Part shown: in pieces, positions 27,986 to 35,902 of the stretch
Numbering within the stretch: the first letter of the stretch is position 1
Layout: the number at the start of each line of letters is the position of its first letter
Assembly (NCBI RefSeq): GCF_012184425.1
Contig: NZ_VTOW01000001.1
Span: 930,001 to 994,000 of the forward strand
DNA: 64,000 bases
Direction: 5' to 3'
Source: Candidatus Manganitrophus noduliformans
GTDB lineage: Bacteria; Nitrospirota; Nitrospiria; SBBL01; Manganitrophaceae
Position numbers and translations under genes: made by a program
Notes under the pieces: model-generated
Seen by the model: the letters and a program-made list of their open reading frames with translations, nothing else
Database searches by the model: none
What the model was told of the DNA's origin: nothing

Positions 27986-28045
27986 GCAGTGATCGAGGGA
28001 AAAACTCCTTGTATCGACCGTCCTCGTTACTTGGGATCGTTACGG

Positions 28046-29113
28046 CTATTTCAAAGTGACCTTACAATCAGGCAGCGCTTGCCGCAGTCTCGCCAGGCCG
28101 ACGGGACTGACGGAAGTGTCTTTGAGATCGAGCTCTCTCAAGGTCGATAAAGCGCTCAAATGAGCCAGCCCCGCATCCGTGATCCCCGTTCCCGGAAGAT
28201 AAAGCCACTTCAGATTCCTTAATTTTCGAAGAGAGGCCAAACCGGTGTCGCTGATCCGGGTTCCTCCCAAATAGAGCCATTCCAGGGTTTGCAGCTCTTT
28301 TAGATGGCTGAGTCCCTCGTCGGTGACCCGGGTTGCGGCCAGGGCGATCCGCTGCAGTTCGGGAAGTTCACGAAGCTGCGCCAACCCCGCGTCGCTGATT
28401 TTGGTGCAGCCGAGAAACAGCCCTTGGAGCGCGGTATGCTCCCGCAAGAAGGCCATCCCCTTATCTCCGACCTCTGTTCCTCCCAAAGAAAGCCGCCGTA
28501 AGCTCCGCATTTCTTGAAGGTGCGCCAGCCCGGAGCAGGTCACCTGTGTCATCCCGAGATCAAGCTCTTGGAGAGAGGTGAATTCCCGGAGGTGCTTCAG
28601 CCCGGCGTTATCGATTGGGGTTTCCCAGAGGCCGAGTTCGATCAGAAGTTTAAGATGACGTAAGTGGACGAATCCTTCCCCGGTGACGGCGGTACTCTTC
28701 AACTCCAGCTCATTGAGCCCGGTCAAACCGCGAAGATGAGACAAATCCGCATCGGTGATCTTCGCATATTCAAGGCGAAGGCTTTGCAGATCGTTCTGTT
28801 TTAGGCCGGTCAGCGGCGACAGATCGACAGGCGCCCCGTCTCCCGAGGCGACCTTCAATCGAAGCGCTTTATCGGCGGGGAGAAAAACATCCCCGGAGGC
28901 GGGGCCAATTTCTTCCCAGGCGTCTTCGGAGCGGTTATTCCGGTCCTTTTGAAAAAGGATTCCAAGGGTGCGATCGGGGGGAAATCGAACCGTCCGATGC
29001 TTCGGATGGAAAAAGAGAGCCAGCCCTCGATGGAAGATCCCGGAAATTCCGGTTCTTTTTCCGTCGCGGTTTTCGGGGTGTTTATCTTGTTCCCGATCCT
29101 GGGCTCGGCTCAT
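28046..29113 (-). CDS. leucine-rich repeat protein
   Basis: About 355 residues. After a basic N-terminal stretch comes a short beta segment common before LRRs in environmental bacteria (VRFPPDRTLGILFQ to FLPADKALRLKV). About ten 23-24-residue repeats of the type LxxLxxLxxLxLxxTxITDxGL follow, the bacterial/GALA-like or RI-like class. No signal peptide is visible from the start chosen (AAGGAG near 29113). A longer frame to 29323 exists but is low-complexity and looks non-coding. LRRs bind proteins; target unknown. Confidence 0.8.
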   Translation of the reverse strand: MSRAQDREQDKHPENRDGKRTGISGIFHRGLALFFHPKHRTVRFPPDRTLGILFQKDRNNRSEDAWEEIGPASGDVFLPADKALRLKVASGDGAPVDLSPLTGLKQNDLQSLRLEYAKITDADLSHLRGLTGLNELELKSTAVTGEGFVHLRHLKLLIELGLWETPIDNAGLKHLREFTSLQELDLGMTQVTCSGLAHLQEMRSLRRLSLGGTEVGDKGMAFLREHTALQGLFLGCTKISDAGLAQLRELPELQRIALAATRVTDEGLSHLKELQTLEWLYLGGTRISDTGLASLRKLRNLKWLYLPGTGITDAGLAHLSALSTLRELDLKDTSVSPVGLARLRQALPDCKVTLK

Positions 29114-29378
29114 TGCTCCTTCTCGCGGCGCGTTTGTGTCCAACCTTGTCCGGCCCGCTTCCTTATTCAATCGAATTTGCCTATCGCGGTTTGGAACGGA
29201 GTTTGACGGTCCACTTGTGTCAGCATGATAAAGCCTCTCTTCGTGGTATGGGGGTGTTGAACAACCCTCCCGATCGAATCGGTGCCAATCGGAAACGATA
29301 CTAAAAGCACCGTGAAACATCAAGCAAAATTCATTGTAAATCGATTCTAGAGTGACCCTGGTTCGGAGGGTTCGAGGA

Positions 29379-29414
29379 GGGGGTCCGAAATCCCCTGTTC
29401 CGATCCGGACCCCC
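29379..29414. other. strong hairpin in the 29114-29445 gap
   Basis: A 9-bp stem, GGGGGTCCG and CGGACCCCC, with an 18-base loop. It lies just past the stop of the minus-strand gene at 29446, so it may end that transcript, but no T-run follows on the minus strand. The rest of the gap holds nothing I recognise. Confidence 0.45.
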
Positions 29415-29445
29415 AGTTGTGATTCTATTCTGGAAATGCTTGCGG

Positions 29446-30105
29446 TTACGAGGGTTTGTGGGCATCCATCACGCGGTTTTGTTCGTCGATCTCAAGTACG
29501 ACTTCGGTCCCGGGCATCACCCCAGTGAGTTTGCTGATCGCCGGATTCTTCAGCTGAAATGATTTCGATTGACCCTCTGCCGTTTTGATGGTCACTTTTC
29601 TCTCCATCGCATTAAAAGATTCCAGTGTTCCGGTAATCGAGCGGTGTTTCTCCGGAGAAAAGCCCCCCTTTCCGTCATCGGCGCCATTTTGGTTTCCTTC
29701 AGCCACTTGTGCTTCTTTATGGATGTCTGCGATTTCATTCCCTTCATCCAGTTCCAGCGTGACGCGGTCTCCGGGCTTCAATCCTTTCAGGCCTTCCTTT
29801 TTAGCATCTTTGACGCCAAACTTGCGAACGGTTCCCTCTTCGGTCTTCAAAGAGATCATGCCGTCTTCAACCCGATCAATCTCCCCTGTAACTCTCCGAT
29901 GGAACTCATCTGTGGCGCTCTCGCCCGCTTCATCGCTTTGACCGGCGGGAGGCTTGCCCTTGCTCCGGTCGGCGGGGGTGTCGATCATCTCTTCGTTGGC
30001 AGGGGTATCGATCATCGGCCCTCCATCGAGGAGATCGCCGGTATAAGCCGTCCTGACCGTTAATGACAGAAGAATAAGTGTTGCGTAAAGCATCTTTCGA
30101 TTCAT
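29446..30105 (-). CDS. secreted protein with two tandem repeats of a small beta domain
   Basis: 219 residues starting at the ATG with AAGGAG seven bases upstream, with a signal peptide (LYATLILLSLTVRTAYT). A disordered Asp/Pro/Glu-rich linker contains the repeated MIDTPAN/MIDTPAD. Two copies of an approximately 55-residue module follow: VTGEIDRVEDGMISLKTEEG to GDRVTLELDEGNEIADIHK, and ITGTLESFNAMERKVTIK to GTEVVLEIDEQNRVMDAHK. The modules look like OB-type barrels (similar to DUF5666-like). Function unknown. Confidence 0.75.
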   Translation of the reverse strand: MNRKMLYATLILLSLTVRTAYTGDLLDGGPMIDTPANEEMIDTPADRSKGKPPAGQSDEAGESATDEFHRRVTGEIDRVEDGMISLKTEEGTVRKFGVKDAKKEGLKGLKPGDRVTLELDEGNEIADIHKEAQVAEGNQNGADDGKGGFSPEKHRSITGTLESFNAMERKVTIKTAEGQSKSFQLKNPAISKLTGVMPGTEVVLEIDEQNRVMDAHKPS

Positions 30106-30342
30106 CTTGTGCTCCTTCATGAGAGGATTTTTTGTTTCTCACCCTCCCCCTCTTCAATGCTCAAGTTCTCTGGGTATCTGCCAGACCCGCCCACATCATC
30201 GAGGTGGGATACTTTCGTTAAGCATTGCCTCTTTATTTTAGTATAGCCAATCAGGGAGTGCCGTAACAAGGGTAGGGGCCATGCGCCTGCGGATAGGTCG
30301 TTGAGAGCACCCGTTCCCGCGATACAAGGCGACCGGCGCTTG

Positions 30343-30371
30343 TTGACACCCCCCACCCCTTTTGTTATTCT
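30343..30371 (+). promoter_or_regulatory. sigma-70-type promoter, probably leaderless
   Basis: TTGACA at 30343-30348, a 17-base spacer and TATTCT at 30366-30371. The DUF507 ATG begins at 30378, only six bases after the -10 element, so transcription would begin at or next to the start codon. There is no Shine-Dalgarno sequence, which agrees with a leaderless message. Confidence 0.65.
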
Positions 30372-30377
30372 ACCGAA

Positions 30378-30659
30378 ATGAAACTTGCCAAAGAACGGGT
30401 TGCCTCTCTCTCCAAGATATTGGTGGAGACCCTTCTCAAAGAAGGGCTGATCGCCTCCTCTTCCAAAAAAGAGCTCTTAATCGGAAAGATCGAGTCGGTG
30501 ATCCTGGACGATCTCCAGGTCGAAGACCGCCTGAATGCCGAGGTAAGGGAGATTTTGAAGGGTTACGAGAAGGAGATCGATCAGGGGAACGTCGATTATC
30601 AAAAGATGTTTCAGATGATCAAAAAACAGCTGATCAAAGAGAGAAACTTGGTGGTATAA
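30378..30659 (+). CDS. DUF507 family protein, copy 1
   Basis: 93 residues, MKLAKERVASLSKILVETLL, with the DUF507 core LNAEVREILKGYEKEIDQG and a basic C-terminus (IKKQLIKERNLVV). It is small, helical and cytoplasmic. DUF507 genes usually come in adjacent pairs, as here, suggesting a heterodimer. Function unknown. The next gene starts four bases after this stop. Confidence 0.9.
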   Translation: MKLAKERVASLSKILVETLLKEGLIASSSKKELLIGKIESVILDDLQVEDRLNAEVREILKGYEKEIDQGNVDYQKMFQMIKKQLIKERNLVV

Positions 30660-30663
30660 CGAT

Positions 30664-30939
30664 ATGGCCCTCAGCGAAGAAAAGATCAGCCACCTCTCTC
30701 ACCTCGTTCTTCAGGCATTGGAAAAAGATCCCTCCGTCGAGCGGAAGGTGGAGAAGGAGTTGATCCTCCGGCAGATCAAGCGGACCCTCCTTTCGGAATT
30801 GAATCTCGATGTGCAGATCGACGAGCTGGTTCGGCAGAAGCTCTCCTCTTATTCGCGCAGGATCGTCGAAGGAAGCCCGGAATGGGACATCCTCTATCAA
30901 AAGACGTTTAACGAGGAAATGAAAAAAAGGAGGAAGTAA
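30664..30939 (+). CDS. DUF507 family protein, copy 2
   Basis: 91 residues, the partner of the preceding gene: MALSEEKISHLSHLVLQALE, core IDELVRQKLSSYSRRIVEGSPEW, basic end NEEMKKRRK. The two share helix spacing but differ in sequence, typical of obligate paralogue pairs. It is directly followed (no gap) by the TTG start of the next gene. Confidence 0.9.
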   Translation: MALSEEKISHLSHLVLQALEKDPSVERKVEKELILRQIKRTLLSELNLDVQIDELVRQKLSSYSRRIVEGSPEWDILYQKTFNEEMKKRRK

Positions 30940-31290
30940 TTGCAGAAGTGCGCAACCGCCGTCGTTTTATTTTTTGTTTTGTTCCTCTCGGTGGGGGTCG
31001 CTGAGGCCGCCGACGGAAAAGATATCATCAGCAGAAACCAGATCCTACGTGAACATCACCGCCTCCTGCATCAAATGTTGATGGCGATGAAAGATCAAGC
31101 CGAGGTGACCGAGCGGCTCCTTTCCGGGCAGGCAACCGCCGCCCAGAGAAAAACGATGAGAAAAAGAATGGTCGACACGGCCGCGGAGCTCGACGGAATG
31201 GTCAAGAAGCACGACGCGCTGATGAAGTCGTTTGAGGAGATGATCCAGAAACGTGAGAACCCCGAGCCGCCCCCGGAGGAAGCCCCGTAA
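30940..31290 (+). CDS. small secreted coiled-coil protein
   Basis: 116 residues from a TTG with AGGAGG six to eleven bases upstream (in the end of the DUF507 gene). Signal peptide ATAVVLFFVLFLSVGVAEA. The mature protein is almost all helix with Met/Lys/Glu heptads (LLHQMLMAMKDQAEVTERLL, MVKKHDALMKSFEEMIQ) and a Pro/Glu-rich tail. No family recognised. Immediate adjacency implies co-transcription with the DUF507 pair. Confidence 0.75.
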   Translation: MQKCATAVVLFFVLFLSVGVAEAADGKDIISRNQILREHHRLLHQMLMAMKDQAEVTERLLSGQATAAQRKTMRKRMVDTAAELDGMVKKHDALMKSFEEMIQKRENPEPPPEEAP

Positions 31291-31291
31291 C

Positions 31292-31498
31292 ATGATGAGA
31301 CGGACCCTCTTAAGTTCCGGCACGTCGACCGGCGTCCCCGCGATTGGCGGCCCCTGCCCGGTCTGCCTTTTTTCCCATCCCCGAATAAACGAACGCGCTC
31401 TTCCCTCCGAGTTGAATATCAAGACCGCTCGATTCTCATCGATACCAATGGAAGAGACCGAGGCGCCGGCTTCCCGCTTTGCCGAGGGCCGCGGCTAG
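31292..31498 (+). pseudogene. truncated, frameshifted MBL-fold hydrolase (PhnP-like) N-terminus
   Basis: From the ATG the frame reads LLSSGTSTGVPAIGGPCPVC, the N-terminal hallmark of PhnP-type metallo-beta-lactamase-fold hydrolases, and continues to HPRINERALPS. Family sequence then continues in another frame as SSLRVEYQDRSILIDTNGR (around 31398-31455) before all similarity ends. The catalytic HxHxDH motif and everything after it are missing. This is a decayed remnant with one frameshift and a 3' truncation. It keeps a good GGAGGAA ribosome site because that lies inside the upstream gene. Confidence 0.75.
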
Positions 31499-31538
31499 GG
31501 GAACGTTTCGGTTTATGTTATACTCAGGAGCGAGGAGC

Positions 31539-31727
31539 ATGTCCGACTCCAACAAGGGAAAATGGTCTGGGGATATCCTGATCGCCCAGCTTCTATTGGG
31601 TATCCTGATTTATGTTGTTTTTAGCCTCTATCCAACCCAGCCTAAAATCGCGCTCATCATCGTCTATGTTCTGCTCCTCGGAATTTTCTTTTTTTCTTGG
31701 AGAGGTTTAAAAAAACTGTGGAAGTAG
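31539..31727 (+). CDS. small two-helix membrane protein
   Basis: 62 residues starting MSDSNKGKWSGDI, with two predicted membrane helices (ILIAQLLLGILIYVVFSLY and ALIIVYVLLLGIFFFSW) and a basic end (RGLKKLWK). AGGAG lies almost directly before the ATG. Its last bases overlap the likely start of the metal exporter gene, so the two may be coupled. Function unknown. Confidence 0.65.
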   Translation: MSDSNKGKWSGDILIAQLLLGILIYVVFSLYPTQPKIALIIVYVLLLGIFFFSWRGLKKLWK

Positions 31728-32722
31728 ATTTCCGATCGATCGTCACGGGGCATCATCACGAAAGCGAGGATCAGGAGACCTATCATCCTTGCCAAAATAG
31801 CTGCGGCCTCGACCTGGGGCATCCGCACAATCCCCAGGTCCAACCGATTTCATTCTCGTCGGTCTGGTCCGGGGAGCGGAAAAGGCTCCTGTCGGCGATT
31901 CTCCTCACCGGCGGGGTGATGATTGTGGAGGTCATCGGAGGATTGATGACCAACAGCTTGGCCCTTCTCTCCGACGCCGGCCATATGTTGACCCATCTCC
32001 TTGCGCTCTCGATCAGCTTCGTCGCGATGATCTTTTCGGCCAGACCCCCCACCTCCAAAAAGACGTTCGGTTTTTACCGCCTTGAAATCTTGGCGGCGCT
32101 GCTGAACAGTTTCCTTCTCTTGTTGGTGACCCTTTGGATCTTCTACGAAGCGTATCAACGCTTTTACGACCCGGTTCCGGTAGCCACGGTGGAGATGATA
32201 CTCATCGCCACGATCGGTTTGGTGACCAACCTGGTCACCGCCGCCCTGCTGAGCCGATCGATGAAGCGGAGCCTCAATGTAAAGTCGGCCTATCTGCACA
32301 TGATCGGGGACACCCTCTCTTCCGTCGGGGTGGTGGCGGCGGCCGGGGTTATTTATTTTACCCAATGGTGGTTCGTCGATCCTCTCGTGGGGGTGTTTCT
32401 CTCGTTCGTCATCCTCTACTGGGCGTTTCGCCTCATGATGGATTCGATCGATATTCTCCTGGAGGCGACGCCGAAGGGGATCGATCCGGTTCATGTCGTC
32501 GAGGCGGTGAAGGTGCTGGAGGAAGTCCGCGATGTCCATGATGTCCATGTCTGGACGCTGACCTCCGGCATGTATGCCTTGTCGGCGCACGTGGCGGTGG
32601 AGGACATGCCGCTGAAAGAGACGACGCATCTGCTGAAGAAGATCAATTTTCTCCTCTGTCAACGCTTCAAGATCGGCCACGCCGCCATTCAACTCGAAAT
32701 TGCCGGGGCCGCCCGAAAGTAG
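31718..32722 (+). CDS. cation diffusion facilitator (CzcD/ZitB-type) metal exporter
   Basis: 334 residues from GTG 31718 (a TTG at 31697 is an alternative). A cytosolic His-rich leader (GHHHESEDQETYHPCQNSC, LGHPHN) should bind metal. Six helices follow, with the paired metal-site motifs LLSDAGHMLTH in helix 2 and YLHMIGDTLSS in helix 5. The C-terminal ferredoxin-like domain is VRDVHDVHVWTLTSG. The HD-HD signature (D/H in helix 2, H/D in helix 5) fits Zn/Co/Cd and related divalent cations. CDF proteins export in exchange for protons. It complements the P2 ATPase and VIT1 homologue as a third metal transporter in the window. Confidence 0.9.
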   Translation: MEVDFRSIVTGHHHESEDQETYHPCQNSCGLDLGHPHNPQVQPISFSSVWSGERKRLLSAILLTGGVMIVEVIGGLMTNSLALLSDAGHMLTHLLALSISFVAMIFSARPPTSKKTFGFYRLEILAALLNSFLLLLVTLWIFYEAYQRFYDPVPVATVEMILIATIGLVTNLVTAALLSRSMKRSLNVKSAYLHMIGDTLSSVGVVAAAGVIYFTQWWFVDPLVGVFLSFVILYWAFRLMMDSIDILLEATPKGIDPVHVVEAVKVLEEVRDVHDVHVWTLTSGMYALSAHVAVEDMPLKETTHLLKKINFLLCQRFKIGHAAIQLEIAGAARK

Positions 32723-32753
32723 TCCGGGGTGCGGATTTCGAAATAGGAATAAA

Positions 32754-32782
32754 GTAGAGACGTCCCGCCGGGGCGTCTCTAC
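32754..32782. repeat. GTAGAGACG-type palindrome
   Basis: A near-perfect hairpin, GTAGAGACGTCCC ... GGGGCGTCTCTAC. It is of the same general class as the GTAGGGGC elements but with different arms. It lies between the metal exporter and the glutamate dehydrogenase and could end the exporter transcript. Confidence 0.6.
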
Positions 32783-32826
32783 CAACGATTGGGGCCGCAT
32801 TCCGCCGTCGAAAAGGAGATCCTTTC

Positions 32827-34107
32827 ATGTCCGAGAACGAGAATCGGGAGTGGCTCGGCGAGCTCGACCATCCGGAATACAAACTCGCGCTCGCCCAGTT
32901 TGAGCGGGCCGCCGCGCGTCTGAACCTCGACCCGAACCTTTGCGAACGGTTTAAAAGCCCGCAACGGACGTTGACCGTCAGTATTCCGATCCGGCGCGAC
33001 GACGGCCATGTCGAGGTCTTCCGCGGTTATCGTGTTCAGCACGATTCGGCGCTGGGGCCCTTCAAGGGAGGGATCCGTTATCACCCCTCCGTCACCCTCG
33101 GCGAGACGGCGGCGCTGGCGATGCGGATGACCTGGAAATGCGCTCTCGCCGGTCTTCCCTACGGCGGGGCCAAGGGGGGGGTCCGATGCGATCCGAAGAT
33201 CCTCTCGCGCAACGAGTTGCAGCGGCTGACCCGGCGCTATACCGCGGAGATTTTCCCGATCATCGGGCCCGATCAGGATATTCCGGCCCCCGACGTGGGA
33301 ACCAACGAGCAGGTGATGGCCTGGATCATGGACACCTATAGCCAGTTCAAGGGGTATTCCGTCGCGGAGGTGGTCACGGGAAAGCCGATCAGCATCGGCG
33401 GCTCGCTCGGCCGGGAAGAGGCGACCGGCCGCGGCCTTTTCGTAACGATCCTTGAAGCGATGCGTCATCTCAATCTTCCCGTCACCAGCAGCACGGCGAT
33501 CATTCAAGGGTTCGGCAATGTCGGCCGGCACACGGCGCGAATGCTCTCGGCCCACGGCGTTCAGGTGATCGGCGTCTCCGACTCGAAGGGGGCGATTTAC
33601 GATCCGAGGGGGCTTGATCTGGCAAGGCTCCTCCCGTATAAAGAGCAAACGGAAAGTGTGGTCGGTTTTCCGGGGGCCGATCCGATCTCTCCGGAGGATC
33701 TATTGGAGCAGCCGTGCACGGTCCTGATTCCGGCGGCGTTGGCGGGGGCGATCCACATCAAGAATGCCGGTCGGCTTCGGTGCCGCATCCTGGCGGAAGG
33801 GGCGAACGGTCCGACCAATCTGGATGCCGATGTTTTACTGAACGACCGGGGGATTTTTATCCTTCCCGATATTTTGGCCAATGCGGGGGGGGTGATCGTT
33901 TCTTACTTTGAATGGGTGCAGGATCTGCAGAACTATTTTTGGAATGAGAAGGAAATTCAGAATCGGCTCGCCGAGATCATCACCGAGGCGTTTCAGCGGG
34001 TCCTCGCGCGGTCGCTCTCGGAGAAGGTCGATATGCGGTTGGCCGCGATGATGACCGGGATCGAGAAGATCGCCAGCGCCCACCTGCTGCGCGGGTTATA
34101 TCCGTAG
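32827..34107 (+). CDS. gdhA: glutamate dehydrogenase, NAD(P)-dependent
   Basis: 426 residues, standard length for the hexameric GDH class. The substrate domain carries GPFKGGIRYHP and the catalytic Lys motif LPYGGAKGGV, then PAPDVGTNEQVMAW. The Rossmann domain carries AIIQGFGNVGRHTA and ILAEGANGPTN. It interconverts glutamate and 2-oxoglutarate plus ammonia. AAAGGAG precedes the ATG. It is followed by a second amino-acid dehydrogenase and then by arginine/polyamine-type genes, so it probably works in amino-acid breakdown or ammonia assimilation. Confidence 0.95.
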   Translation: MSENENREWLGELDHPEYKLALAQFERAAARLNLDPNLCERFKSPQRTLTVSIPIRRDDGHVEVFRGYRVQHDSALGPFKGGIRYHPSVTLGETAALAMRMTWKCALAGLPYGGAKGGVRCDPKILSRNELQRLTRRYTAEIFPIIGPDQDIPAPDVGTNEQVMAWIMDTYSQFKGYSVAEVVTGKPISIGGSLGREEATGRGLFVTILEAMRHLNLPVTSSTAIIQGFGNVGRHTARMLSAHGVQVIGVSDSKGAIYDPRGLDLARLLPYKEQTESVVGFPGADPISPEDLLEQPCTVLIPAALAGAIHIKNAGRLRCRILAEGANGPTNLDADVLLNDRGIFILPDILANAGGVIVSYFEWVQDLQNYFWNEKEIQNRLAEIITEAFQRVLARSLSEKVDMRLAAMMTGIEKIASAHLLRGLYP

Positions 34108-34115
34108 AATGAAAT

Positions 34116-34172
34116 GTAGGGGCAGACCTGCGTGTCTGCCCATCTAGGGCGCACACATCGGTGCGCCCCTAC
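34116..34172. repeat. paired inverted palindromes of the GTAGGGGC family
   Basis: Two hairpins, GTAGGGGCAGACCTGCGTGT-CTGCCC and GGGCGCACACATCGGTGCGC-CCCTAC, are separated by five bases, with outer ends forming a larger inverted repeat. It has the same two unit types as 1510-1585 and 54012-54097, here in the opposite order. It fills the gap between the two dehydrogenase genes. Confidence 0.8.
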
Positions 34173-34187
34173 ACAAAATGGAGAGAG

Positions 34188-35240
34188 ATGAACAATTTAT
34201 TCGAACAGATGAAAACGGAAGGGCATGAGCGGGTGCTGTTCTGCTCCGATCGCGCCTCCGGTCTTCAAGCGATCATCGCCATCCACAACACCCATCTGGG
34301 GCCGGCGCTCGGCGGCTGCCGGATGTGGCCCTATCCGGATGCCGATGCGGCCCTCAACGATGTGCTTCGGCTTTCAAAGGCGATGACCTACAAGGCGGCA
34401 ATGGCCGATCTCCCCCTTGGGGGAGGAAAGAGCGTCATCTGGGGCGATCCGAAAAAGGAGAAGAGCGAAGCAAAGTTGATCGCCTTCGCCAAAGAGGTTG
34501 CTTCGCTCGGAGGACGGTACATCGTGGCCGAAGATGTCGGGATCGGCCTTGCCGATATCGATCGGATGCGTCAGGTGATGCCGCATGCCGCCGGACTTCC
34601 GGAAGAGAAGGGAGGGAGCGGCGATCCCTCGCCGGCGACCGCTTATGGAGTCTTCTGCGGGATGCGCGCTTCTCTCGAAGAACGCTTCGGAGAGAGCGCT
34701 TTTCAAGGGAGGAAGATCGCGATCCAGGGAATCGGAAAGGTCGGGTATGCTCTGGCGCTTCTTCTCCACAAGGCGGGCGCGAAGCTCTATGTCTGCGATA
34801 TGGACCCCGAGCGGGTGGCGGCGATCTGTAAGGTCACCGACGCCGATCCGTTGCTGGGGCATGAGATCTATCGGGTGGAGTGCGATGTCTTCTCCCCCTG
34901 CGCGCTGGGGGGATTCTTAAATGAAAGAACCATCCCGCGGCTGTCGTGCGAGATCATCGCCGGGGCGGCCAACAATCAGTTGGAAAACGCCAAGGCGGCG
35001 ATCCTTCTAAAAGATCGGAATATCCTTTATACCCCCGATTATGTCCTCAATGCCGGCGGACTCATCAATATCGCCGAGGAGCTGAACGGCTACTCGAAAG
35101 AGAAGGCTTATCAAAAAATCGAGGCGATCTATGATTGCGTAAAGGAGGTGTTTGCCCTTGCCAAGAAAGCATCGATCCTCCCGTCGGAGGCGGCCGACCG
35201 GCTTGCCGAAGCCCGGCTTGCGGCTGGAAAGCGAGGCTGA
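34188..35240 (+). CDS. leucine/phenylalanine/valine-type amino-acid dehydrogenase
   Basis: 350 residues from the ATG with GGAGAG upstream. The ELFV fold is clear: GPALGGCRMWPY, catalytic Lys in DLPLGGGKSVIWGDP, VAEDVGIGLADIDRM, nucleotide motif AIQGIGKVGYALA, and IIAGAANNQL. The short N-terminus and GGCRM motif match leucine dehydrogenase rather than GDH. It deaminates branched-chain amino acids with NAD. The following gene's best ribosome site lies inside its last codons. Confidence 0.93.
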   Translation: MNNLFEQMKTEGHERVLFCSDRASGLQAIIAIHNTHLGPALGGCRMWPYPDADAALNDVLRLSKAMTYKAAMADLPLGGGKSVIWGDPKKEKSEAKLIAFAKEVASLGGRYIVAEDVGIGLADIDRMRQVMPHAAGLPEEKGGSGDPSPATAYGVFCGMRASLEERFGESAFQGRKIAIQGIGKVGYALALLLHKAGAKLYVCDMDPERVAAICKVTDADPLLGHEIYRVECDVFSPCALGGFLNERTIPRLSCEIIAGAANNQLENAKAAILLKDRNILYTPDYVLNAGGLINIAEELNGYSKEKAYQKIEAIYDCVKEVFALAKKASILPSEAADRLAEARLAAGKRG

Positions 35241-35481
35241 GCCGAGGAGCGCCACCCTCTGGAAACCGGTCACGGCGGCGCTTCTCTCGATGGTATTCGC
35301 CGGGCTGGGCCACTTCCTTCTTCAAGCGTATGCTCGGGGAGGGGTTCTGTTGGCGGCGGGAGCGTTGATTTTCAGCCTGACCGCCTATTGGCCGCCGGCG
35401 ACGGCGCTCAACATCATGCTTTTTGTCTTCGCCGCTTTCGATGCGTTTTCGATCGGTCGGCGCGGATTTGGAATCGTCTAG
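35158..35481 (+). CDS. small membrane protein, tandem paralogue A
   Basis: Up to 107 residues from a TTG with a perfect AGGAGGTG seven bases before it. This start lies inside the leucine-type dehydrogenase coding sequence, so the first ~25 residues (Arg-rich) overlap it out of frame. A shorter form starting near 35218 is possible. The conserved part has two membrane segments: TAALLSMVFAGLGHFLL with YARGG, then NIMLFVFAAFDAFSIGRRG. It is similar over this part to the next gene. Function unknown. Confidence 0.6.
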   Translation: MPRKHRSSRRRRPTGLPKPGLRLESEAEPRSATLWKPVTAALLSMVFAGLGHFLLQAYARGGVLLAAGALIFSLTAYWPPATALNIMLFVFAAFDAFSIGRRGFGIV

Positions 35482-35507
35482 CGAATGCGGCGTGAGAGGA
35501 GGCCGGA

Positions 35508-35843
35508 ATGCAGATGACCCCTGAAAAGAAAGAGACACCTTCTTCAGAAGAGGCCCGCCCTTCGTCCGAACCGAAGTTGGAGGAGGAGAAAAAGACGGAA
35601 AATCGGATTGAATCGGATCCGGTCCGGCCGGTGATCGCCGCCGTGCTCTCCTTGGTTTTCGCCGGGCTGGGGCATCTCTATCTGCGGAAGTGGGGACGAG
35701 GGGTTTCGATCCTCTTTGTCGCCGCTTTTTTATTTAAGATTTCCGGTTACTCGCCTCGCGCCATGATGTTGAATGTGGTCCTCTTTGTTTTCTCCGCATT
35801 TGATGCCTTCTCGTTCGGGAAGAGAGGACATGGGATTGTATGA
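35508..35843 (+). CDS. small membrane protein, tandem paralogue B
   Basis: 111 residues with an acidic, Glu/Lys-rich cytosolic start and the same membrane core as the preceding gene: IAAVLSLVFAGLGHLYLRKW, then NVVLFVFSAFDAFSFGKRGHG. GGAGG precedes the ATG. The GLGHLY-x2-R/K-W motif recalls TM2/DUF5683-type proteins. The two genes form a tandem duplication; function unknown. Confidence 0.75.
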   Translation: MQMTPEKKETPSSEEARPSSEPKLEEEKKTENRIESDPVRPVIAAVLSLVFAGLGHLYLRKWGRGVSILFVAAFLFKISGYSPRAMMLNVVLFVFSAFDAFSFGKRGHGIV

Positions 35844-35902
35844 AATTTGAATGACGGATTTGGCGAAAAGCCGAAGTTGGAAAGGAATGATAAAATAGAA
35901 CC

